Positions 59,988-64,000 of a stretch of 64,000 nucleotides of DNA are shown piece by piece. The DNA lies in contig NZ_JAJERH010000007.1 in assembly GCF_016919725.2 (NCBI RefSeq), positions 53,610-117,609 of the forward strand, in the 5' to 3' direction. The stretch is from Virgibacillus sp. AGTR (GTDB taxonomy: Bacteria > Bacillota > Bacilli > Bacillales > Amphibacillaceae). How positions within the stretch are numbered: the first letter of the stretch is position 1; each line of letters begins with the position of its first letter. The notes under the pieces are model-generated. The model was not told the DNA's origin. It was given only the letters and a program-made list of their open reading frames with translations, and did not search any database. The translations under genes were made by a program, and so were the position numbers.

Positions 59988-61883
59988 ATGGATATTCTTA
60001 GCAAAATGAAGCAGCATCGCGAAGAAGAACAGCTTCTGAAGTGGGAAGGGACGTTCGCGGAATATCTGGAGATCATTAAAGAAAGGCCAGAGGTGGCTCA
60101 AACTGCTCATTCACGGATTTATAATATGATTAAGTGCTCTGGTTTAACTGAAAAAGACGGTAAGAAGATGTATGATTTTTTTGGTGAAGAGATTTTCGGG
60201 CTTGAAGAAGCGATTGAAAGATTGGTAGAAGAGTATTTTCATCCTGCAGCTAAACGTCTAGATGTACGTAAGCGTATTTTATTATTAATGGGGCCTGTAA
60301 GTGGTGGGAAATCGACTATCGTTACTATGTTAAAGCGTGGCTTAGAAAGCTATTCTCGAACCGATGAAGGAGCTGTCTATGCCATTAAAGATTGCCCTAT
60401 GCATGAAGATCCACTACATTTAATACCACATCATTTAAGGGATGAATTTGCAGAGGAGTATGGGATACGTATTGAGGGCAGTTTATCTCCGCTAAATACG
60501 ATGCGATTAGAGAAGGAATATGATGGAAAGATTGAAGACGTACGTGTGGAACGCATTTTTCTTTCTGAAGATAAACGGGTAGGGATTGGTACGTTTAGTC
60601 CGTCTGATCCGAAATCACAGGATATAGCTGATTTAACTGGTAGTATTGATTTTTCCACAATTGCCGAATATGGTTCCGAATCAGATCCTCGTGCCTATCG
60701 GTTCGACGGGGAATTAAATAAGGCCAATCGAGGAATGATGGAATTTCAAGAAATGTTGAAGTGTGATGAGAAGTTCTTATGGCATTTACTATCACTTACA
60801 CAGGAGGGAAATTTTAAAGCGGGCAGGTTTGCGTTAATTAGTGCAGATGAATTAATTGTTGCGCATACGAATGAAGCAGAGTACCGCTCATTTATTTCAA
60901 ATAAAAAGAACGAAGCATTGCATTCTCGAATTATTGTGATGCCAATACCGTATAATCTGCAAGTTACGCAGGAAGAAAGAATCTATAAAAAGATGATTAA
61001 GGAAAGTGATATGGCACATGTGCATATTGCTCCACATGCTTTAAAAGTAGCGGCTATCTTCTCTATTCTGACTCGCTTGGAGGATTCTAATAAACAAGGA
61101 GTTGATATCGTAAAAAAGATGCGGCTGTATGACGGCGAGAGTGTTGAAGGCTTTAATCAGATGGATGTAGAGGAATTGAAGAAGGAATCTCCAGTGGAGG
61201 GGATGAATGGCATTGATCCACGTTATGTGATTAATCGCATTTCTTCGGCAATCATTCGTAAAGAGGTACCAGCAATCAATGCTCTTGATGTTTTACGTTC
61301 CCTAAAGGAAGGGTTAAGCCAGCATGCTTCTATATCTCAAGAAGATAAAGAAACATATATGAATTATATTTCCATTGCCAGGAAAGAGTATGACGAGATC
61401 GCCAAGAAAGAAGTTCAGAAGGCGTTTGTGTATTCCTATGAGGAATCAGCTAAGACATTAATGGATAATTATTTGGATAATGTAGAGGCATATTGTAATA
61501 AGAATAAGCTGCGTGATCCGCTCACTGGGGAAGAAATGAATCCGGATGAGAAGCTAATGCGGTCGATTGAAGAACAAATTGGTATATCAGAAAATGCAAA
61601 GAAAGCGTTTCGTGAGGAGATTCTTATTAGGATTTCTGCATTTGCTAGGAAAGGAAAACGCTTTGACTATAATTCACATGAACGTTTACGTGAAGCAATT
61701 CAGAAAAAGCTGTTTGCGGATTTGAAAGATGTTGTAAAAATAACAACCTCTTCAAAAACACCAGACGAGTCACAATTGAAAAAGATTAATGAGGTCATTG
61801 CCAGATTGGTCGATGAATATGGATATAATTCAGTTTCTGCAAATGAGCTGCTTCGCTATGTTGGCAGTTTATTGAATAGATAG
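59988..61883 (+). CDS. prkA: PrkA: serine protein kinase / AAA ATPase
   Basis: 631 residues, the usual length. Walker A is LLMGPVSGGKST near residue 105, followed by the AAA-type core (NRGMMEFQEMLKCDEKFLWHL and ISADELIVAHTNEAEY). The C-terminal half is the kinase-like PrkA domain. In B. subtilis it is a sporulation-expressed protein with ATPase/protease or kinase activity. GGAGG precedes the ATG. It is followed by yhbH after 740 bases of repeats, the usual neighbour; spoVR, often third, is not in the window. Confidence 0.95.
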   Translation: MDILSKMKQHREEEQLLKWEGTFAEYLEIIKERPEVAQTAHSRIYNMIKCSGLTEKDGKKMYDFFGEEIFGLEEAIERLVEEYFHPAAKRLDVRKRILLLMGPVSGGKSTIVTMLKRGLESYSRTDEGAVYAIKDCPMHEDPLHLIPHHLRDEFAEEYGIRIEGSLSPLNTMRLEKEYDGKIEDVRVERIFLSEDKRVGIGTFSPSDPKSQDIADLTGSIDFSTIAEYGSESDPRAYRFDGELNKANRGMMEFQEMLKCDEKFLWHLLSLTQEGNFKAGRFALISADELIVAHTNEAEYRSFISNKKNEALHSRIIVMPIPYNLQVTQEERIYKKMIKESDMAHVHIAPHALKVAAIFSILTRLEDSNKQGVDIVKKMRLYDGESVEGFNQMDVEELKKESPVEGMNGIDPRYVINRISSAIIRKEVPAINALDVLRSLKEGLSQHASISQEDKETYMNYISIARKEYDEIAKKEVQKAFVYSYEESAKTLMDNYLDNVEAYCNKNKLRDPLTGEEMNPDEKLMRSIEEQIGISENAKKAFREEILIRISAFARKGKRFDYNSHERLREAIQKKLFADLKDVVKITTSSKTPDESQLKKINEVIARLVDEYGYNSVSANELLRYVGSLLNR

Positions 61884-61954
61884 TGTTGCTACAACCTAAA
61901 TAGGTATAGACCTTACTAATTAAGAGACGAAAACCAAAGAATGAAGGAACAACC

Positions 61955-62002
61955 AAAAAACGAAAAGATAATTAATTTGAATTAATTATCTTTTCGTTTT
62001 TT
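61955..62002 (+). terminator. Terminator after prkA
   Basis: A perfect 22-bp hairpin with a 4-base loop: AAAAAACGAAAAGATAATTA... at 61955-61976 pairs with 61981-62002 and ends in TTTTTT. Confidence 0.88.
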
Positions 62003-62021
62003 AATAGAACAATTCATTTAG

Positions 62022-62215
62022 AACCTGAAATAAGCGAGACTCCGGCGGGAACAGCACGAGTCCGAAGATCCACGTGGTAACGTGTTTTTCTTTATCAAGT
62101 TAGCTGAGGCCGTGCCCGGGAAGTGAGTATATTTTCACGGTGCGGCGATGATACTCCTATTGATAACCTGATTATTCGTATTTTGAGTAAAGAAGTGTTT
62201 TGTCCCAACCTTGTT
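62022..62215 (+). repeat. Family B repeat, shortened copy
   Basis: Starts TTAGAACCTGAAATAAGCGA and shares GTAACGTGTTTTTCTTTA, GAGTATATTTTCACGGTGCG and GATGATACTCCTATTGATAA with 32287-32535. The long hairpin is imperfect here. Confidence 0.75.
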
Positions 62216-62217
62216 AC

Positions 62218-62440
62218 GGTCTAAGAAATTAAAAAATTATCCCATGCGGATATCAATATGGGCGTGTTGAGATGCGTCCAGCTCCAGCGCAGAGAAACGG
62301 AGGCGACTTCACGAATCACCCTAATCTAAGTCATCATCGGCTCGCAAGCACACCGTGATTCCTTTATCTCCGTTGACTCGCTCCAGTCTGCTACGTTTCT
62401 AATCGGGCACTTGCTTTAGTTCTTCATTGGCTGGGACAGG
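62218..62440 (+). repeat. Family D repeat
   Basis: Second good copy of family D (see 57176), directly following a family B copy. Shares CTAAGAAATTAAAAAATT with the 9203 remnant. No gene. Confidence 0.75.
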
Positions 62441-62547
62441 TTGGAACATAACTCTAAAACGAACCATTCTAAAGACAAACAATAAACAGTTGTTTTTGAT
62501 TAAAACTTATTAGCAACGGCTATTTTTTAAAATAGTTTAAATAATGC

Positions 62548-62574
62548 AATAATAAACTTGTACGTGCATAGGAT
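62548..62574 (+). promoter_or_regulatory. Weak candidate sigma-E promoter of yhbH
   Basis: AATAATA (62548-62554) and CATAGGAT (62567-62574) with a 12-base spacer, slightly short for sigma-E. Listed because yhbH is a sporulation gene in relatives. Confidence 0.28.
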
Positions 62575-62624
62575 AAAGAAAGCATCAAAAGGCAAGTAGA
62601 TCAAATTATATAGGAGGGGAACGC

Positions 62625-63785
62625 ATGCAGGAAGATAGTGGGAACTTCGTCGTTTCAAAGGAAAACTGGTCCCTCCACCGTAAAGGTTATCAGGATCAAA
62701 CACGTCATATGGATAAAGTTAAAGATGCTATCAAGAATAATTTACCCGACTTGGTGAGTGAAGAAAATATTATTATGTCCAATGGAAAAGATGTTATAAA
62801 AATTCCAATTCGTTCTTTAGATGAATATAAGATTCGCTATAACTACAATAAATCAAAGCATGTAGGGCAGGGGAAAGGAGATAGCAAAGTAGGGGATATC
62901 ATTGCTCGAGCTCCTCAGGGAGAAGAGGAGGGACAAGGAAAAGGTAAGAAGGCAGGCGATAAACCAGGGGAAGATTATTATGAAGCTGACGTATCCTTAG
63001 AGGAAATCGAAGAAGCACTCTTTCGGGAGCTTGAATTACCAAACCTAAAAGAAAAAGAACAGCAGGAGATAACCATCGAGAAGATTGAATTTAATGATGT
63101 TCGCAAAAAGGGGTTAATGGGTAATATTGATAAAAAGCGTACTATCCTGACAGCAATCAAACGTAACGCCAGAGAAGGTAGGCCAGGGATTACACCAATT
63201 TACAATGATGATTTACGCTTTAAAACATGGAATGATGTAACGAAGCCGGAATCAAAAGCTGTTGTCCTCGCCATGATGGATACGAGTGCTTCAATGGGTA
63301 CATTTGAGAAATATGTAGCTAGAAGCTTCTTCTTTTGGATGATCAGGTTTTTACGTACTAAATATGCATCTGTTGAAATTGAATTTATTGCACATCATAC
63401 AGAAGCCAAAATTGTATCGGAGGAGGATTTCTTTTCCAAAGGGGAAAGTGGTGGAACAATTTGTTCATCTGCCTATAATAAAGCGTTAGAACTGATAAAT
63501 AATAAGTATCATCCATCTCGTTATAATATTTATCCATTTCATATTTCTGATGGAGAAAATATCACTTCCGATAATCCTTCCTGTATCGAGTTGGTGAACG
63601 AGATCATGACTCATTCGAGTATGTTTGGATATGGAGAAGTAAATGGGTATAGTCGCAAGTCAACCCTGATGCGAGCTTTTGAGGAAATTAATAATCCGAA
63701 GTTCAGATGTTATATCGTGAAAGAAAAAGCGGATATTTACCAAGCTTTAAAGACCTTCTTCCAAAAAGAAGAGGCATTAGTATAA
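62625..63785 (+). CDS. yhbH: YhbH: sporulation protein, DUF444 / von Willebrand A-like
   Basis: 386 residues. N-terminal charged segment with a Gly/Lys-rich linker ([16 protein letters not shown] at about 104-119), then a VWA-like domain with the MIDAS motif DTSASM near residue 222 and [10 protein letters not shown] as the second metal loop. Required for normal sporulation in B. subtilis; works with PrkA in an unknown way. AGGAGGGG precedes the ATG. Confidence 0.95.
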   Translation: MQEDSGNFVVSKENWSLHRKGYQDQTRHMDKVKDAIKNNLPDLVSEENIIMSNGKDVIKIPIRSLDEYKIRYNYNKSKHVGQGKGDSKVGDIIARAPQGEEEGQGKGKKAGDKPGEDYYEADVSLEEIEEALFRELELPNLKEKEQQEITIEKIEFNDVRKKGLMGNIDKKRTILTAIKRNAREGRPGITPIYNDDLRFKTWNDVTKPESKAVVLAMMDTSASMGTFEKYVARSFFFWMIRFLRTKYASVEIEFIAHHTEAKIVSEEDFFSKGESGGTICSSAYNKALELINNKYHPSRYNIYPFHISDGENITSDNPSCIELVNEIMTHSSMFGYGEVNGYSRKSTLMRAFEEINNPKFRCYIVKEKADIYQALKTFFQKEEALV

Positions 63786-63790
63786 AACAT

Positions 63791-63826
63791 AAACCGGGCA
63801 AATATGATCCAGTATTGCCCGGTTTT
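63791..63826 (+). terminator. Terminator after yhbH
   Basis: AAACCGGGCAA pairs with TTGCCCGGTTT, followed by T-rich sequence. Confidence 0.85.
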
Positions 63827-63831
63827 CTTAT

Positions 63832-64000
63832 AAGTTAAGAAAGTATAAAATCAGTGTAATGACTGCGTTAAGCCAAGTAGTATTTTGAAATGTTTGATGT
63901 ATATTGGCAATGCTCCGACGAATTACTTCGCTTTCCGTGGGCACGGCCTCAACTAACTTTGCAAAGAAGAACACGTTGCAAAGTGGATTTTCGGCTCGCG
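63832..64000 (+). repeat. Family C repeat, copy 3, cut by the window edge
   Basis: Starts TAAGTTAAGAAAGTATAAAA like 5966 and 36466 and follows them closely for all visible 169 bases. Same orientation as the other copies. Confidence 0.85.

Overview
The window reads as chromosomal DNA of a low-GC, spore-forming, Gram-positive member of the Bacillaceae, of the Oceanobacillus/Virgibacillus type. Grounds: strong AGGAGG-type ribosome binding sites with frequent TTG and GTG starts, a Bacillus-type Fnr with its iron-sulfur cysteines at the C-terminus, an LPxTG adhesin with its sortase, the sporulation pair prkA-yhbH, and intergenic repeat families. I see no rRNA, tRNA, CRISPR array, complete insertion sequence or prophage. 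The genus is inference.

Region by region. 1-2.4 kb: the end of a YdbS-like membrane protein, then an alkylation-repair operon (adaA, alkA, ogt). 2.8-13.8 kb: an anaerobic island with fnr, a decaying molybdenum-cofactor operon (remnant moeB, intact moeA, remnants of moaE and moaD, intact mobB), a nitrate/nitrite transporter fused to a PAS domain, the iron-centre repair protein ScdA/RIC, anaerobic ribonucleotide reductase nrdDG and molybdate transport modAB. Fnr-type palindromes precede narK, scdA, nrdD and modA. In each case a -10-like hexamer lies where a site centred at -41.5 predicts it, and nrdDG also carries two tandem NrdR boxes. 14-18 kb: a YbaN-like protein, an SDR dehydrogenase divergent from a frameshifted AraC-type regulator, a methyltransferase and an acetyltransferase. 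18.6-23 kb: a small XRE repressor with a palindromic operator, a thioester-domain/SpaA-repeat/LPKTG adhesin, a sortase and a secreted metzincin-like protease. 24-32 kb: LysR with a YeiH family exporter, a REC-BTAD response regulator convergent with a 1022-residue double histidine kinase, and a LuxR-type protein with a degenerate receiver.

32.5-40 kb: small genes (ABM monooxygenase, a Trp/Tyr/Phe/Pro-tailed protein, flavodoxin-like reductase, LysR, a phospholipase A2-like protein, TraB family protein, PhnF-like GntR regulator, SnoaL-like protein) scattered among many repeats. 40-57 kb: a phosphorus-scavenging locus. A Ugp-type ABC importer and a beta-CASP metallo-beta-lactamase protein precede a full C-P lyase set (phnG-H-I-J-K-M-L), a PHP phosphodiesterase in place of phnP/phnN, and the phosphonate importer phnD-C-E-E. 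Arrays of three 11-bp-spaced PhoP-box-like hexamers lie before ugpC, phnG and phnD, so the whole locus is probably induced by phosphate starvation. 57-64 kb: an MFS exporter, an unrecognised protein built of two similar halves, prkA and yhbH.

Four intergenic repeat families (A to D here) fill most gaps. Family A is a chain of short hairpins of about 150 bp. Every copy I found lies in the same orientation, including a perfect-period triplet at 32962-33405 and one fragment inside the phn operon. The strongest points for follow-up are the Fnr/NrdR promoter set, the NarK-PAS fusion, the decayed cofactor genes, the beta-CASP protein in the phosphonate locus, and family A.
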